Below are positions 53,358 to 64,000 of a stretch of 64,000 nt of DNA, piece after piece. Each line of letters begins with the position of its first letter. Within the stretch, counting starts at the first letter, position 1. Position numbers and translations under genes: made by a program. Under the pieces are notes generated by a model. That model had not been told where the DNA came from. It searched no databases and worked only from the letters and a program-made list of their open reading frames with translations. Source of the DNA: Serpentinicella alkaliphila (lineage in GTDB: Bacteria; Bacillota; Clostridia; Peptostreptococcales; Natronincolaceae); NCBI RefSeq assembly GCF_018141405.1, contig NZ_CP058648.1, positions 511,001 through 575,000 on the forward strand. Direction: 5' to 3'.

Positions 53358-54611
53358 TTATCTTGTAGCTATGTCTGTTCTATAGGTTTTTCCAACAAAA
53401 TTTATTTTTTCTACATTATAATAGGCATTTTTTCGAGCTGTTTCGATATCATCTCCCCATGCTGTTACACCTAAAACTCGTCCACCATTCGTAACAATTT
53501 CTCCATCTAACATTTTTGTCCCTGAATGAAATACTATAGCATTGTCTATTTTATTCTCTAGGCCATATATAGGTATTCCTTTTTCATAATCCCCAGGATA
53601 TCCACCGGAGGCTAAAACCACACATACAGCTGCTTTATCATTCCATTTTATATTCATTTCTGATAATTTATAGTCTAGCATGGCTAAAAATATTTCTACT
53701 AAATCACTATCCAGTCTTGGTAAAACTACTTGAGTTTCTGGATCCCCAAATCTACAATTATATTCTAATACCTTCGGACACTCTTTGGTTATCATAAGAC
53801 CTATAAAAAGAATTCCCCTATAATCCATATTCTCCTCTTGAATCCCTTTTAATGTAGGCTTTAATATGTCCTCATCCACTATCTTTGAAATCTCTTCAGT
53901 ATATACATAGTTTGGAGAATAAGTACCCATACCGCCAGTGTTAGGTCCTTTGTCCCCATCAAATATTCTTTTATGATCTTGACAACTCACCATTGGAACA
54001 ATGGTCTTTCCATCAACAAAGCACAAAATTGAAGTTTCTATACCCTCTAAAAACTCTTCAATAACTACTTTATCCCCAGCACTACCAAATACTTTTGTTT
54101 TAAGTATATCTGTTAGTCCATTAATAGCTTCTTCTCTATTTTCACAAATAAGGACACCTTTTCCTGAAGCTAAACCGTCGGCCTTAATAACTACTGGATA
54201 GCTATAATTCTCTAATACTTTAATTGCTTCATCATAATTGTCTACTTCATTATATTTAGCCGTTGAAATACCGTATTTCATCATAAAATCTTTTGAAAAA
54301 GACTTACTTCCTTCTAACCTAGCAGCGTGTTTCGAAGGACCAATGATCTTAATACCCACTTTTCTAAAGGCATCGACAATCCCTAACACTAAAGGTGCCT
54401 CCGGGCCGACAATAGCAAACTCTATCTTCATTTCCCGGGAAAATTCTACAAGCTTTTCAATATTCTCTACCTCTATGTCAACACATTTCGCTAAGTTTGC
54501 GATTCCTGGGTTTCCAGGAGCGCAAAATATTTCCGTAACCAATGGACTTTGACTTAGTTTCCAAACTAAGGTATGTTCCCTTCCACCACTACCTATTACT
54601 AATACCTTCAT
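53358..54611 (-). CDS. purD: Phosphoribosylamine-glycine ligase
   Basis: The 417-residue ATP-grasp enzyme makes GAR, step 2 of purine synthesis. MKVLVIGSGGREHTLVWKL, then FCAPGNPGIANLA, PVVIKADGLASGKGVLIC, GPNTGGMGTYSP and LEYNCRFGDPETQVVLPRL are the signature blocks. It is the last gene of the purine operon, 38 bp after purH. Confidence 0.96.
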   Translation of the reverse strand: MKVLVIGSGGREHTLVWKLSQSPLVTEIFCAPGNPGIANLAKCVDIEVENIEKLVEFSREMKIEFAIVGPEAPLVLGIVDAFRKVGIKIIGPSKHAARLEGSKSFSKDFMMKYGISTAKYNEVDNYDEAIKVLENYSYPVVIKADGLASGKGVLICENREEAINGLTDILKTKVFGSAGDKVVIEEFLEGIETSILCFVDGKTIVPMVSCQDHKRIFDGDKGPNTGGMGTYSPNYVYTEEISKIVDEDILKPTLKGIQEENMDYRGILFIGLMITKECPKVLEYNCRFGDPETQVVLPRLDSDLVEIFLAMLDYKLSEMNIKWNDKAAVCVVLASGGYPGDYEKGIPIYGLENKIDNAIVFHSGTKMLDGEIVTNGGRVLGVTAWGDDIETARKNAYYNVEKINFVGKTYRTDIATR

Positions 54612-54649
54612 TATCTCACCGCCTTCAAAATAGTAAATACAAAACTATA

Positions 54650-56179
54650 TTAGTGTTTAAAATGTCTTTTACCTGTAAATACCATCGAAACTCCATTTTC
54701 ATTACAAACATTAATAGACTCTTCGTCTCTAACAGAACCACCTGGTTGAATGATTGCTTTTACTCCAGATTTAATAGCTTCCTCAACTACATCCTTAAAT
54801 GGAAAGAATGCATCAGATGCTAGTACTGATCCAACAAGATTATGCTCAGCATTTCTTATAGCATTTTGTAATGCCCATATTCTACTAGTTTGTCCTGGTC
54901 CGATTCCTAAGGTTTGTTTATTTTTAGCTATAACTATAGCATTTGATTTAACATGCTTAACTATTTTAAAAGCAAATATTAAATCCTCATTTTCCTCATC
55001 TGTTGGGATATTTTTAGTAACTACTTTTTGTTCATCCACTAATTCATTATTTGAATCTTGTATTAATAATCCACCTGCCACCTTTTTAAAGTCCATATTT
55101 TTTTCAAGTTTTAGGGTAATATCATTAATTTTAATTAATCTTAAATTGCTTTTTGCTTTAAATATTTCTAAAGCCTCTTCAGTAAAGTCAGGAGCTATTA
55201 TTACCTCTAAAAATATATCCTTCATTAAATCTGCAGTTCTTCCATCTATAACTTCATTTGCTGCAATTATTCCACCAAAAATTGATTGAGGATCTGACTC
55301 ATATGCTTTTTTATAAGCCTCATATATATTTAAATCAGAAGCTACACCACAAGGGTTTGTATGTTTTACAGCTACTACAGTTGGTTCAGTAAATTCTTTT
55401 AAAAGCTCTAAGGCTCCATTTGCATCATTAATATTATTAAAGGATAATTCTTTTCCCTGTAATTGTTCGCCCTCAACTAATGTTCCTCTTTTGTCTCCAA
55501 TTTCTCTATAAAAAGCAGCCATTTGGTGGGGATTTTCTCCATATCTTAAATCCTGAACCTTCTCATAAGTCATAGTTAAAGTATTTGGAAAGGCTTCTTT
55601 ATCTTTACCTAAATAATTAGCAATTAAAGTATCATAGTGACTTGTATGTCTAAAGACTTTTAAAGCTAAATCATATCTAGTGTCATATTTAGTATCACCA
55701 TCTTTTTCAATCTCTTCAAGAACTCTGCAATAGTCTGTTGGGTCAGTAACAACTGTAACAAAGTTATAATTTTTTGCTGATGACCTTAGCATCGTTGGCC
55801 CACCAATGTCAATATTCTCAATTGCCTCCTCTAAAGTTACTCCCTCTTTCAGAATTGTTTCTTTAAATGGATATAGATTAATAACAACTAGGTCTATTGG
55901 TGTAATATTAAGTTTCTCCAAAGTACTCATGTGCTCTTCGTTATCTCTGATAGCAAGTATCCCACCATGAATGACAGGGTGTAGAGTCTTAACTCTTCCA
56001 TCTAGGCATTCTGGAAAGCTAGTAACCGATGAAACATCAATTGCATCCACTCCGGATTGCCTTAATAGATTAGCTGTACCACCCGTAGATAGAATTTCTA
56101 TACCTAAATCTGCAAGTTTTTTAGAAAATTCAACAATTCCTGTCTTATCAGAAACGCTAATTAATGCTCTTTTTATCAT
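54650..56179 (-). CDS. purH: AICAR transformylase/IMP cyclohydrolase
   Basis: The 509-residue bifunctional enzyme performs the last two steps to IMP. The IMP cyclohydrolase domain is N-terminal (about 1-190; [27 protein letters not shown]). The transformylase domain is C-terminal ([41 protein letters not shown]). Preceded by purN (22 bp). Confidence 0.96.
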   Translation of the reverse strand: MIKRALISVSDKTGIVEFSKKLADLGIEILSTGGTANLLRQSGVDAIDVSSVTSFPECLDGRVKTLHPVIHGGILAIRDNEEHMSTLEKLNITPIDLVVINLYPFKETILKEGVTLEEAIENIDIGGPTMLRSSAKNYNFVTVVTDPTDYCRVLEEIEKDGDTKYDTRYDLALKVFRHTSHYDTLIANYLGKDKEAFPNTLTMTYEKVQDLRYGENPHQMAAFYREIGDKRGTLVEGEQLQGKELSFNNINDANGALELLKEFTEPTVVAVKHTNPCGVASDLNIYEAYKKAYESDPQSIFGGIIAANEVIDGRTADLMKDIFLEVIIAPDFTEEALEIFKAKSNLRLIKINDITLKLEKNMDFKKVAGGLLIQDSNNELVDEQKVVTKNIPTDEENEDLIFAFKIVKHVKSNAIVIAKNKQTLGIGPGQTSRIWALQNAIRNAEHNLVGSVLASDAFFPFKDVVEEAIKSGVKAIIQPGGSVRDEESINVCNENGVSMVFTGKRHFKH

Positions 56180-56201
56180 AAAAGCTGCACCCCTTTACTT
56201 A

Positions 56202-56828
56202 TCATTGTAAAATTTCAACTTTGTTATCAACTACCCTTAATCTACGTTCTATGAATAGCTTTACTGCATAAGGTAAAATTTTATGTTCAACTTCTAATAC
56301 TTTTTTTTGAACATCCTCTGCTGTATCCTTAACATCAACTTTAACAATTTCTTGTAATATAATTGGACCACCATCGGTTTCCTCGTTAACAAAATGTACC
56401 GTAGCTCCGGTTATTTTTACGCCACGCTCTACAGCGGCTCTGTGTACATTCCCACCATAAAAACCTTTGCCACTGAAGCTAGGAATTAATGATGGATGAA
56501 TGTTTATAATTTTGTTCCTATATCTATTAATAACGTTTTCTGGTACCATAGCTAAATATCCAGCTAAAACGACTAAGTCAATTTTATTACTCTCTAATAA
56601 GTCTAATAATAAATTATCCCGTTGCTTTTGTTCAGCATATGTTTCTCTATCAATTACATATGTTTTGATGTTATTAGTTTCAGCTCTTTCTAATCCATAA
56701 ACGCCTTTTTTATTAGATATAACTAATTTAATATCTCCATCAATTTCGCCTAGTTTAATTGAATCCATAAGAGCTTGAAGATTTGAGCCACTACCTGAAA
56801 TTAAAACAGCTATTTTTACTCTTGACAT
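56202..56828 (-). CDS. purN: Phosphoribosylglycinamide formyltransferase
   Basis: The 208-residue 10-formyl-THF-dependent GAR transformylase has [44 protein letters not shown] with the catalytic Asn-His, and [16 protein letters not shown]. Its start overlaps purM by 13 bp. Confidence 0.95.
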   Translation of the reverse strand: MSRVKIAVLISGSGSNLQALMDSIKLGEIDGDIKLVISNKKGVYGLERAETNNIKTYVIDRETYAEQKQRDNLLLDLLESNKIDLVVLAGYLAMVPENVINRYRNKIINIHPSLIPSFSGKGFYGGNVHRAAVERGVKITGATVHFVNEETDGGPIILQEIVKVDVKDTAEDVQKKVLEVEHKILPYAVKLFIERRLRVVDNKVEILQ

Positions 56829-57856
56829 AGCTTCACCTGTTTATTTCCTTCACTTATTTCTCCAATAACAAATCCTATTTCACCTTTTGATAACAATATA
56901 TCTAAAACATCTTCTTTATCCTCAGGGCTAACAATTAGCATCATACCAATACCCATATTAAAAGTACTGTACATCTCTTCTAAAGATATATTACCTTTTT
57001 CTTGGATAAGGTTGAAAATCTCAGGTTTGTCCCAGCTATCAATATTTATTTGGGCGTCTACATCTTCTGGAAGGATGCGGGGTATATTTTCAAAAAATCC
57101 ACCACCGGTTATATGAGAAATCCCCTTTACTTCAACTTTTCTAATTACTTCTATCACTGGTTTTACATATATCTTAGTAGGTTTAAGTAATACCTCACCT
57201 AAAGTTCCATTTAGTACTTCTACATAGCTATTTAAATCCATTTGTTCTTTTTCTAAAAGTAGCTTTCTAACTAATGAGTAACCATTACTATGAATACCAC
57301 TGGACTTAAGTCCAATAATTATATCCCCAGGTCTTATACTTCTCCCTGTTATAACCTTTGATTTGTCAGCAATCCCTACTGCAAATCCTGCCATATCGTA
57401 TTCACCCTCTGCATAAAAACCTGGCATTTCTGCAGTCTCTCCGCCAATTAAAGCACAACCCGCCTCTTTACAGCCCACTGCTACTCCTTTAACAATATCT
57501 GCTACTTTTTCAGCCTTCAGGCTACCCGTAGCAACATAGTCTAGAAAAAATAACGGAGTTGCACCCTGACAAAGAATATCATTTACGCACATAGCAACAC
57601 AATCTTGACCAATAGTATCATGTTTATCCATTAAAAATGCTAGCTTTAGTTTTGTTCCAACCCCGTCCGTTCCCGATACTAAAACCGGCTCTTTAATTCC
57701 GTCTAAATTTAGGGCAAATAGACCACCAAATCCACCTATATCATCTAATACATTTTCATTAAAAGTACTTTGAACGTGCCTTTTCATAAGTTGAACTGCT
57801 CTTTGACCCTCTTCAACATCAACTCCAGCACTCTTATATGTCATATTATTATCCAT
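56816..57856 (-). CDS. purM: Phosphoribosylformylglycinamidine cyclo-ligase
   Basis: The 346-residue AIR synthetase has [48 protein letters not shown] and [20 protein letters not shown], the family blocks. GGAGGGG is placed 9 bp before the ATG. It lies between purF and purN in the purine operon. Confidence 0.96.
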   Translation of the reverse strand: MDNNMTYKSAGVDVEEGQRAVQLMKRHVQSTFNENVLDDIGGFGGLFALNLDGIKEPVLVSGTDGVGTKLKLAFLMDKHDTIGQDCVAMCVNDILCQGATPLFFLDYVATGSLKAEKVADIVKGVAVGCKEAGCALIGGETAEMPGFYAEGEYDMAGFAVGIADKSKVITGRSIRPGDIIIGLKSSGIHSNGYSLVRKLLLEKEQMDLNSYVEVLNGTLGEVLLKPTKIYVKPVIEVIRKVEVKGISHITGGGFFENIPRILPEDVDAQINIDSWDKPEIFNLIQEKGNISLEEMYSTFNMGIGMMLIVSPEDKEDVLDILLSKGEIGFVIGEISEGNKQVKLCQE

Positions 57857-57895
57857 TACCGACTTCCCCTCCTGGTTTAATAGTGTTTCTATAGT

Positions 57896-59284
57896 CTATA
57901 TATTTGAAACTTCTATCGGATAATTACCGTTAAAACATGCTAAACAAAATTGTTCATTATTTAAACCAGTAGATTCAACTAATCCTTCTAAACTTATATA
58001 AGCTAGGCTATCCGCTCCAATAAAATTTCTAATTTCTTCAATTGTTTTATTTGCACCTAAAAGTTGCGTTCTATCCGGTGTATCAATACCAAAGTAACAG
58101 CTATAAGCTACTGGCGGCGAGACTATTCTTACATGAACCTCTTTTGCTCCTGCAGCCTTTAAACTCTCCACTATTTGTTTGCTAGTTGTTCCTCTTACTA
58201 TAGAATCATCTATCATTATTAATCTTTTTCCATTAACATTTTGCTTTAGTGGAGTAAGCTTTAATCTTACGGCTAACTCCCTCATGGATTGAGTTGGCTG
58301 TATAAAGGTTCTTCCTACATATCTATTTTTCATCAGTCCCTCTCCAAAAGGAATGCCAGATTCTTCTGCATAGCCAATTGCAGCAGGTATGGATGAATCT
58401 GGAACAGCTATTACCATATCTGCATCAACTGGATGCTCTTTAGCTAAAATTCTTCCTGCATTTTTTCTAGATTCATATATACTGATGTTTTCCATTACAC
58501 TGTCAGGTCTAGCAAAATAAATATATTCGAAAATACAGACATTCTTTTTAGATTCTTTTGTGTAATAGATAGAAAATGTGCCTTCTTTACTTATTCGTAT
58601 TATTTCACCTGGCTCTATATCTCTTATTAATGTTGCACCCATAGTTTCTAGTGCACAGCTTTCTGAGGCTAGTACGTATCCACCTTCTATGCTACCTAAA
58701 CATAGAGGCCTTAAACCAAGAGGATCTCTTACCCCAAATACAGAATCTTCTGTCATTACAACCAATGCGTAGGCCCCTTTAATTTGATCCATCGTTCTCT
58801 TTATTGCATATTCAATTCCATCATTACTATATCTTGCGATTAAATTTACAATTACTTCACTATCTATTGTTGTTTGAAATACTACTCCATCGTCCTCTAA
58901 CTGACTCCTGATTGCCTTAGTATTTACTAAATTACCATTATGGGCTAATGAAATACTCCCACCTTTATATCTAACAGATAGGGGCTGAGCGTTTTCGACA
59001 TAACTCTCCCCAGTTGTAGAATATCTAACATGTCCTATTCCAATATGTCCCTTTAGCTTACCTAGTGTTTCATCATTAAAAACCTCTGGAACTAAACCCA
59101 TACCTTTATGATAATGGGTTTGTGTTCCGTTATTCGTTGCAATTCCAGCACTTTCCTGTCCTCTATGCTGTAAACTATAGAGACCAAAGTAAACATGCTG
59201 AGCAACACTTTCTGTATCACTTTTATAAATTCCAATTACTCCACATTCTTCTCTTAGTTTATCGTCATTTATTCCATTAAACAT
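57896..59284 (-). CDS. purF: Amidophosphoribosyltransferase
   Basis: The 462-residue first committed enzyme of purine synthesis carries an N-terminal propeptide ending before Cys in [12 protein letters not shown] (the catalytic Cys is exposed after processing), the glutaminase [13 protein letters not shown] and [11 protein letters not shown], and the PRPP-binding [16 protein letters not shown] near residue 355. I use the ATG at 59284 with GAGAGGGG upstream; it overlaps the purL end by 16 bp. Confidence 0.95.
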   Translation of the reverse strand: MFNGINDDKLREECGVIGIYKSDTESVAQHVYFGLYSLQHRGQESAGIATNNGTQTHYHKGMGLVPEVFNDETLGKLKGHIGIGHVRYSTTGESYVENAQPLSVRYKGGSISLAHNGNLVNTKAIRSQLEDDGVVFQTTIDSEVIVNLIARYSNDGIEYAIKRTMDQIKGAYALVVMTEDSVFGVRDPLGLRPLCLGSIEGGYVLASESCALETMGATLIRDIEPGEIIRISKEGTFSIYYTKESKKNVCIFEYIYFARPDSVMENISIYESRKNAGRILAKEHPVDADMVIAVPDSSIPAAIGYAEESGIPFGEGLMKNRYVGRTFIQPTQSMRELAVRLKLTPLKQNVNGKRLIMIDDSIVRGTTSKQIVESLKAAGAKEVHVRIVSPPVAYSCYFGIDTPDRTQLLGANKTIEEIRNFIGADSLAYISLEGLVESTGLNNEQFCLACFNGNYPIEVSNI

Positions 59285-61470
59285 TGGATAGCCCCTCTCC
59301 AAACCTCTTCCATTTGATTAATAGGCAATTTAACAACACTATTATTATTTATATCTATTTGTAATTCTGTTCCTTCAACTTTTCCTAATATACTATAAGG
59401 AATATTTTCACTTTCTAATGCTTTCTTTAAAAGTTCTAAACTGCTATCTTCTAAAGTAACTAAAAATCTTGATTGACTTTCTGAATAAAGCTCAACATCA
59501 TTTCTTAGGTTTGAGTTGATTGCAATTTTAGTACCTAGTCCAGAATTTATTGCACTCTCTGCTAAGGCTACGGCTAGGCCACCCTCACTTAAATCATGAG
59601 CAGACTTTATAAACCCTTTTTCGATTGAACTTAATAATACTTTTTGGATTTTCTTCTCTAATGCTAGGTTAAGGAACGGAACCTTACCTTTCTCAAGCCC
59701 GTGTATTCTAGATAAATACTCACTACCGCCAATCTCGTCCTTCGTTTCACCTAAAAGAACTATAATGTCTCCCTCTTTCTTAAACTCCATTGTACATGCT
59801 TTTTCAACATCTTCAAGTACTCCTACCATTCCAATCATTGGGGTTGGGTATATTGCATCCTTTTCTGTTTCATTATAGAAGCTTACATTTCCACTTATTA
59901 CAGGAGTGTCTAGTTCTCTACAGGCTTCACTAATTCCTAATATACACTCTCTAAATTGCCAGAATCTATCAGGCTTTTCAGGACTACCAAAATTAAGTCC
60001 ATCTGTAATAGCTAATGGTAAAGCACCACTGCATACAACATTTCTTGCAGCCTCAACTACAGCAATTTTACTTCCTTCTCTAGGATCTAAATAGCAATAT
60101 CTACTATTACAGTCCGTTGTTAAGGCGATTCCTTTATTTGTTCCTCGAACTCTCATTACTGCTGCATCTGAACCAGGCTTTACTACAGTACTAGTTCTAA
60201 CCATATGATCATATTGTTTATATATCCATTCACGACTACACAAATTTGGAGAACCTATCATATTTAATAGAACTTCATTATGATTATCAGGCTCCTTAAC
60301 ATCCGATGATTTAAAGTTTTTTAGCTCTTCATAATAGGCTGGCACTTCATAATCCTTATAATATCTAGGTGCTCCTGAAGAATCCAAGGAGTTAGCAGGC
60401 ATTTCTCCTACTACCTTGTCCCCTTCCATAACCCTAAGCATTCCATCATTTGTTACTTTACCTATTACTACTGAATGTAGGCCCCACTTTTCAACTATTT
60501 CATTTACTTCGTTTTCACGACCTTTTTCGACTATTAGAAGCATTCGCTCTTGAGACTCGGAAATCATAATTTCAACAGGAATCATTCCCTTTTCACGTCT
60601 TGGAACCTTTAAGACATCAATTTCCATGCCCCCTTCTCCTCTAGTTGCTGTCTCACAACATGCAGAAGTTAGTCCCGCTGCCCCTAAGTCCTGAATACCT
60701 ACTACACACCCAGTGGCTAATAACTCAAGACAAGCCTCTAATAAAAGTTTCTCCATAAATGGGTCCCCAACCTGCACTGCGGATCTTTTTTCTTCTGATT
60801 CCTCTGTAAGTTCAACAGATGCAAAGCTAGCCCCACCCATACCATCTCTACCAGTTGCAGCTCCTACGTACATAATTGAATTACCCACACCAGAGGCGTT
60901 ACCTCTATGGATTTTATCGTGCTCAATAATACCTACACACATGGCATTTACTAATGGATTACCTTGATATGATTTATTAAAATATACTTCTCCACCAACA
61001 GTAGGTATTCCCATACAGTTTCCATAACCTGCTATACCCTCTACTACACCTTCAAATAAATATTTAACTCTAACATCATTTTCTATTTCACCGAATCTAA
61101 GGGAGTTAAGTAATGCAATAGGTCTAGCTCCCATGGCAAATATATCTCTAATAATTCCCCCTACCCCTGTTGCAGCCCCTTGATATGGCTCAATAGCTGA
61201 TGGGTGATTATGACTTTCTATTTTCATAGCAACAGCTAAGTTATCTCCTATATCTATAATTCCTGCATTTTCTCCAGGACCTTGAAGTACTCTTTCATTA
61301 GAAGTAGGGAAATGTCTAAATAATGCTCTTGAATGTTTGTAGCTACAATGCTCTGACCACATAACTCCATACATATTAAGCTCGAGCTCATTTGGTTCTC
61401 TACCTAAAACTTCTAAAACTTTATCATATTCACTTTTCTTAAGTCCTACTAATTCATATGCATTACTCAT
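59269..61470 (-). CDS. purL: Phosphoribosylformylglycinamidine synthase large subunit
   Basis: The 733-residue PurL of the three-part PurLQS complex makes FGAM. Motifs: [56 protein letters not shown], and [15 protein letters not shown] chose the ATG at 61470 behind GAAGGAGGGG; it overlaps the purQ stop by 8 bp (ATGAGTAA). A longer in-frame start would add 13 residues inside purQ. Confidence 0.95.
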   Translation of the reverse strand: MSNAYELVGLKKSEYDKVLEVLGREPNELELNMYGVMWSEHCSYKHSRALFRHFPTSNERVLQGPGENAGIIDIGDNLAVAMKIESHNHPSAIEPYQGAATGVGGIIRDIFAMGARPIALLNSLRFGEIENDVRVKYLFEGVVEGIAGYGNCMGIPTVGGEVYFNKSYQGNPLVNAMCVGIIEHDKIHRGNASGVGNSIMYVGAATGRDGMGGASFASVELTEESEEKRSAVQVGDPFMEKLLLEACLELLATGCVVGIQDLGAAGLTSACCETATRGEGGMEIDVLKVPRREKGMIPVEIMISESQERMLLIVEKGRENEVNEIVEKWGLHSVVIGKVTNDGMLRVMEGDKVVGEMPANSLDSSGAPRYYKDYEVPAYYEELKNFKSSDVKEPDNHNEVLLNMIGSPNLCSREWIYKQYDHMVRTSTVVKPGSDAAVMRVRGTNKGIALTTDCNSRYCYLDPREGSKIAVVEAARNVVCSGALPLAITDGLNFGSPEKPDRFWQFRECILGISEACRELDTPVISGNVSFYNETEKDAIYPTPMIGMVGVLEDVEKACTMEFKKEGDIIVLLGETKDEIGGSEYLSRIHGLEKGKVPFLNLALEKKIQKVLLSSIEKGFIKSAHDLSEGGLAVALAESAINSGLGTKIAINSNLRNDVELYSESQSRFLVTLEDSSLELLKKALESENIPYSILGKVEGTELQIDINNNSVVKLPINQMEEVWRGAIQCLME

Positions 61471-62152
61471 TTTTTGCCCCTCCTTCAAAATAATTAATGA
61501 TAGATTCAAAAATTACTAAACCATCACTATTTCCAAGTAGTGCTTCACTTGCTCTTTCAGGATGTGGCATCATTCCTATAACATTTTTGTTCTCATTACA
61601 TACACCAGCAATATTTAAAAGAGAGCCATTAGGATTATCCTTATAGGTAAATATGATTTGATTATTCTTCTTCATATTTTCTAAAATATCTTCATCAACC
61701 ACATAATTCCCTTCCCCGTGGGCAATTGGAATATCAATAATCTGACCTTCTTTGCAAAGATTAGTAAAAGGTGTTGAAGTATTTTCAACTTGAAGGCTTA
61801 CAGTATCACATATAAACTTTAGATTTTTATTTCTAACTAGTGCTCCTGGTAATAATCCAGCCTCTGTTAGAATTTGGAATCCATTACATATTCCTATTAC
61901 AAGTTTTCCTTCACTTGCATGGACTTTAACCTGTTCCATAGCCTTAGAAAACTGTGCAACAGCCCCACATCTTAAATAATCCCCGTAGGAGAATCCTCCA
62001 GGTATTACAATACAGTCATATTTATCTAAGTTATCAGTGTCGTGCCATACATATTCAACATCTTTTTTTAAAATATCCTTTAAAACATGGTAACAATCTA
62101 TATCACAATTTGATCCAGGAAATACAATTATCCCAAACTTCATTTTTATCAC
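61463..62152 (-). CDS. purQ: FGAM synthase glutaminase subunit
   Basis: The 229-residue class I glutaminase supplies ammonia to Pur[50 protein letters not shown] with the Cys nucleophile, and [10 protein letters not shown] with the His-Glu pair are present. Its 3' end overlaps purL. Confidence 0.95.
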   Translation of the reverse strand: MIKMKFGIIVFPGSNCDIDCYHVLKDILKKDVEYVWHDTDNLDKYDCIVIPGGFSYGDYLRCGAVAQFSKAMEQVKVHASEGKLVIGICNGFQILTEAGLLPGALVRNKNLKFICDTVSLQVENTSTPFTNLCKEGQIIDIPIAHGEGNYVVDEDILENMKKNNQIIFTYKDNPNGSLLNIAGVCNENKNVIGMMPHPERASEALLGNSDGLVIFESIINYFEGGAKNE

Positions 62153-62180
62153 TCCTCATAATAAGGCTTATTGGTTAAAT

Positions 62181-62420
62181 TTATATTATTTCGAACTCGT
62201 ATTTTTCAATTACTGTATTTGCTAGAAGTTTCTCACACATTTCATTTAATTGTTTTTCTGCTACTTCTTTCGTAATATCCCCTAATTCAATTTCGATTAG
62301 CTTTCCAATTCTTACATCCTCAACATTTGAAAAACCTTTTTTATTAAGTGCACCTCTAATTGCGTTACCCTGTGGGTCAGCGATACTATTTTTTAATGTT
62401 ACATACACCTTAGCCTTCAT
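62181..62420 (-). CDS. purS: FGAM synthase small subunit PurS
   Basis: The 79-residue protein bridges PurL and PurQ. VYVTLKNSIADPQGNAIRGA and VEDVRIGKLIEIEL are the conserved blocks. It lies between purC and purQ, the standard Firmicute order. Confidence 0.94.
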   Translation of the reverse strand: MKAKVYVTLKNSIADPQGNAIRGALNKKGFSNVEDVRIGKLIEIELGDITKEVAEKQLNEMCEKLLANTVIEKYEFEII

Positions 62421-62432
62421 TATTTATTCCTC

Positions 62433-63146
62433 CTATGCCTTTAATCTTCTTAATACTTCTATATATGACTCTTCAACATTACCTAAATCTCTTCTAAAAC
62501 GGTCTTTGTCTAATTTCTCATTAGTATTAACATCCCACAATCTACAAGTATCAGGAGATATTTCATCTGCTAAAATAACTCTGTTCTCAAATAATCCAAA
62601 TTCTAATTTATAGTCAATCAATCTTAAGTCTTTTTCTAAAAAGTACTTCTCTAAAACCTCATTAATTTTTATACTTAAGGACTTTATAGTATCTAACTGC
62701 TCCTTAGTTGCTAAGTTTAAGGCATCAATATGATAGTCATTTATCATTGGATCTCCAAGCTCATCACTCTTATATGCAAATTCGATTACTGTTTTACTTA
62801 ACTCAGTCCCCTCATCTAGTCCTAGTCTTTTTGCTAAGGATCCTGCCACTACATTTCGAATCATTACCTCAATCGGAATTATTTCTACTGATTTTACAAG
62901 CATTTCTCTTTCATTTAAAAGCTCGATGAAATGGTTTTCAATTCCTGCATCAGCTAGTATTTTAAATAAGTGTGCAGACATCTCATTATTTATTAATCCT
63001 TTATTAGAGATTGTACCTTTTTTCTCACCATTAAATGCTGTTGCATCATCCTTGTACTCTACTATAAATTGCTTTTCGATATTAGTTTTATATACTCTTT
63101 TAGCTTTACCCTCATATAATTTCTCTAACCTTTGTAATTCTCCCAT
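62433..63146 (-). CDS. purC: SAICAR synthetase
   Basis: The 237-residue enzyme joins CAIR and aspartate. [52 protein letters not shown], and [14 protein letters not shown] are the family motifs. 30 bp downstream of purE. Confidence 0.95.
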   Translation of the reverse strand: MGELQRLEKLYEGKAKRVYKTNIEKQFIVEYKDDATAFNGEKKGTISNKGLINNEMSAHLFKILADAGIENHFIELLNEREMLVKSVEIIPIEVMIRNVVAGSLAKRLGLDEGTELSKTVIEFAYKSDELGDPMINDYHIDALNLATKEQLDTIKSLSIKINEVLEKYFLEKDLRLIDYKLEFGLFENRVILADEISPDTCRLWDVNTNEKLDKDRFRRDLGNVEESYIEVLRRLKA

Positions 63147-63176
63147 ATTAACACCTCCACAAATATTGATATTTAA

Positions 63177-63698
63177 TTATTTGTTATTACTTAGATACTT
63201 TTCATAGCCTATTTTCTCTAAATTTTGGGCTTTATCCTCAACCATTTCTCTTAAACTATCCTTGTACTCTTTAACTTTGTCCTTCACACTGCTATTTTCA
63301 AGGGCCACAATTTGAGCTGCTAATATACCTGCATTTTTTGCTCCATCAATTGCAACAGTTGCTACTGGAATTCCTGGAGGCATTTGGACTATAGAGTATA
63401 GTGAATCCACTCCACTAAAGGATTTACTTTTTACTGGTACTCCTATAACCGGTAAGTTCGTTAAAGATGCTACCATTCCAGGAAGATGAGCAGCCCCACC
63501 AGCCCCAGCAATAATAACCTTAATTCCTCTAGATTCTGCTACCTTAGCAAAATCAAACATTCGGTCAGGAGTCCTATGAGCCGAAACTATAGTACATTCA
63601 TAGGGTACCGAAAGTTCATCTAAGATTTGTGCTGCCTCTTTCATAATAGGTAAATCTGAATCGCTTCCCATTATAATACTCACTAATGGATCTCTCAT
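63177..63698 (-). CDS. purE: N5-CAIR mutase
   Basis: The 173-residue mutase has [49 protein letters not shown], and [20 protein letters not shown]. It follows purK by 10 bp. Confidence 0.95.
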   Translation of the reverse strand: MRDPLVSIIMGSDSDLPIMKEAAQILDELSVPYECTIVSAHRTPDRMFDFAKVAESRGIKVIIAGAGGAAHLPGMVASLTNLPVIGVPVKSKSFSGVDSLYSIVQMPPGIPVATVAIDGAKNAGILAAQIVALENSSVKDKVKEYKDSLREMVEDKAQNLEKIGYEKYLSNNK

Positions 63699-63708
63699 AA
63701 AATTCCTC

Positions 63709-64000
63709 CTAACTACTTATTACCTTTAATGTATTTAAAACCATATCACTAATTTCTAAAGCTTTATCTAGATTCTCTTCTAGTATTGTTACATGTCCCA
63801 TCTTTCTTTTTCCACTGGTATCTTTCTTGCCATATATATGGACATTACATTCTGCTATTTTTAAAGTTTCCTCTAAACCAATAACTTCGGTCTTTCCTTC
63901 AAAACCCTCTTCCCCTAAAATATTAACCATAACGGCTGGTTTTAGTAGCTCTGTACTTCCTAAGGGTAATTCCAGAATTGCTCTTAAATGCTGACTAAAT
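63709..64000 (-). CDS. purK: N5-carboxyaminoimidazole ribonucleotide synthase (3' part only)
   Basis: The C-terminal 96 residues of this ATP-grasp enzyme are in the window; the gene continues past base 64000. [18 protein letters not shown], then [13 protein letters not shown] and KRKMGHVTI are PurK C-terminal blocks. It precedes purE here, the reverse of the B. subtilis E-K order, so the operon promoter (and any riboswitch) must lie outside the window. Confidence 0.93.
   Translation of the reverse strand, partial: FSQHLRAILELPLGSTELLKPAVMVNILGEEGFEGKTEVIGLEETLKIAECNVHIYGKKDTSGKRKMGHVTILEENLDKALEISDMVLNTLKVISS

Noticed and set aside
54750-55289. 179-residue plus-strand ORF inside purH
   Set aside because: It is antisense to a fully conserved purH gene, with no ribosome site or motif.

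Overview
The window is chromosomal DNA from a low-GC, spore-forming, strictly anaerobic-type Firmicute, most likely a member of the Clostridia. The evidence is the strong AT bias, AGGAGG-type ribosome sites, germination and sporulation-type genes (GerMN lipoprotein, SLH/AMIN amidase, DUF1540 protein, remnants of ytaF, a spore-coat-type manganese catalase and gerAC), rubrerythrin, FeoAB and a TAXI-type TRAP transporter. The genus cannot be fixed from sequence alone. There is no rRNA, no CRISPR array and no intact insertion sequence.

Layout. 1-4.5 kb: a cupin, a broken ytaF, a DUF1540 protein and a class III polyhydroxyalkanoate synthase pair (phaE-phaC). 4.6-8.9 kb: the sbcD-sbcC nuclease. 9.1-12.6 kb: a TAXI receptor / DUF1850 / fused TRAP permease operon. 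12.6-14.2 kb: a decaying stretch with a probable gerAC remnant and a frameshifted, truncated arcA. 14.2-20.5 kb: LysM-VanY peptidase, HD phosphohydrolase, LtaS-like sulfatase, and a cobalt/nickel ECF transporter (cbiMQO). 20.8-22 kb: a small membrane/coiled-coil protein and a CBS-ACT protein. 22.2-22.7 kb: five tRNA genes (Gly, Arg, Gly, Arg, Arg in transcription order). 22.8-31 kb: rph-rdgB-yfcE, GerMN lipoprotein, UPF0316-type membrane protein, cell-wall amidase, AIR-synthase-like protein, a possible ADP-ribosyltransferase and a small Cys protein. 31-34.7 kb: a Fur-boxed feoA-feoB operon continued by a nicotianamine-synthase-like methyltransferase and a flippase-like membrane protein. 34.8-36.6 kb: rubrerythrin, a DUF1461 protein and a Mn-catalase pseudogene. 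36.7-40.9 kb: pcrA-ligA. 41-48.7 kb: aromatic amino acid biosynthesis. 48.8-51.2 kb: a sigma-54 activator and three tandem paralogous, very hydrophobic mini-proteins. 51.3-53.3 kb: aspartokinase, a YerC/TrpR-like regulator and a small unknown. 53.4-64 kb: the purine operon, purK (cut by the window end) to purD.

How genes work together. tyrA-aroA-pheA-aroC-aroB-(chorismate mutase/shikimate kinase) is transcribed leftward and aroF (DAHP synthase) rightward from a shared 190-bp region holding two divergent TTGACA-17-bp promoters. Between the rightward promoter and aroF lies a short unannotated ORF (47411-47569) whose centre is 14 Phe/Tyr/Trp codons out of 22, followed by a Rho-independent terminator and a candidate competing antiterminator. 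I read this as a ribosome-mediated attenuator sensing Phe/Tyr, and I regard it as the most interesting regulatory feature here.

Other notable points are the tandem hydrophobic mini-protein family, the feoAB-methyltransferase-flippase cluster, a palindromic GAACCGTCCC element that supplies the stop codon of the aroK fusion, and a set of pseudogenes (ytaF, arcA, Mn catalase, gerAC remnant), many of whose lesions are one-base losses in A or T runs.
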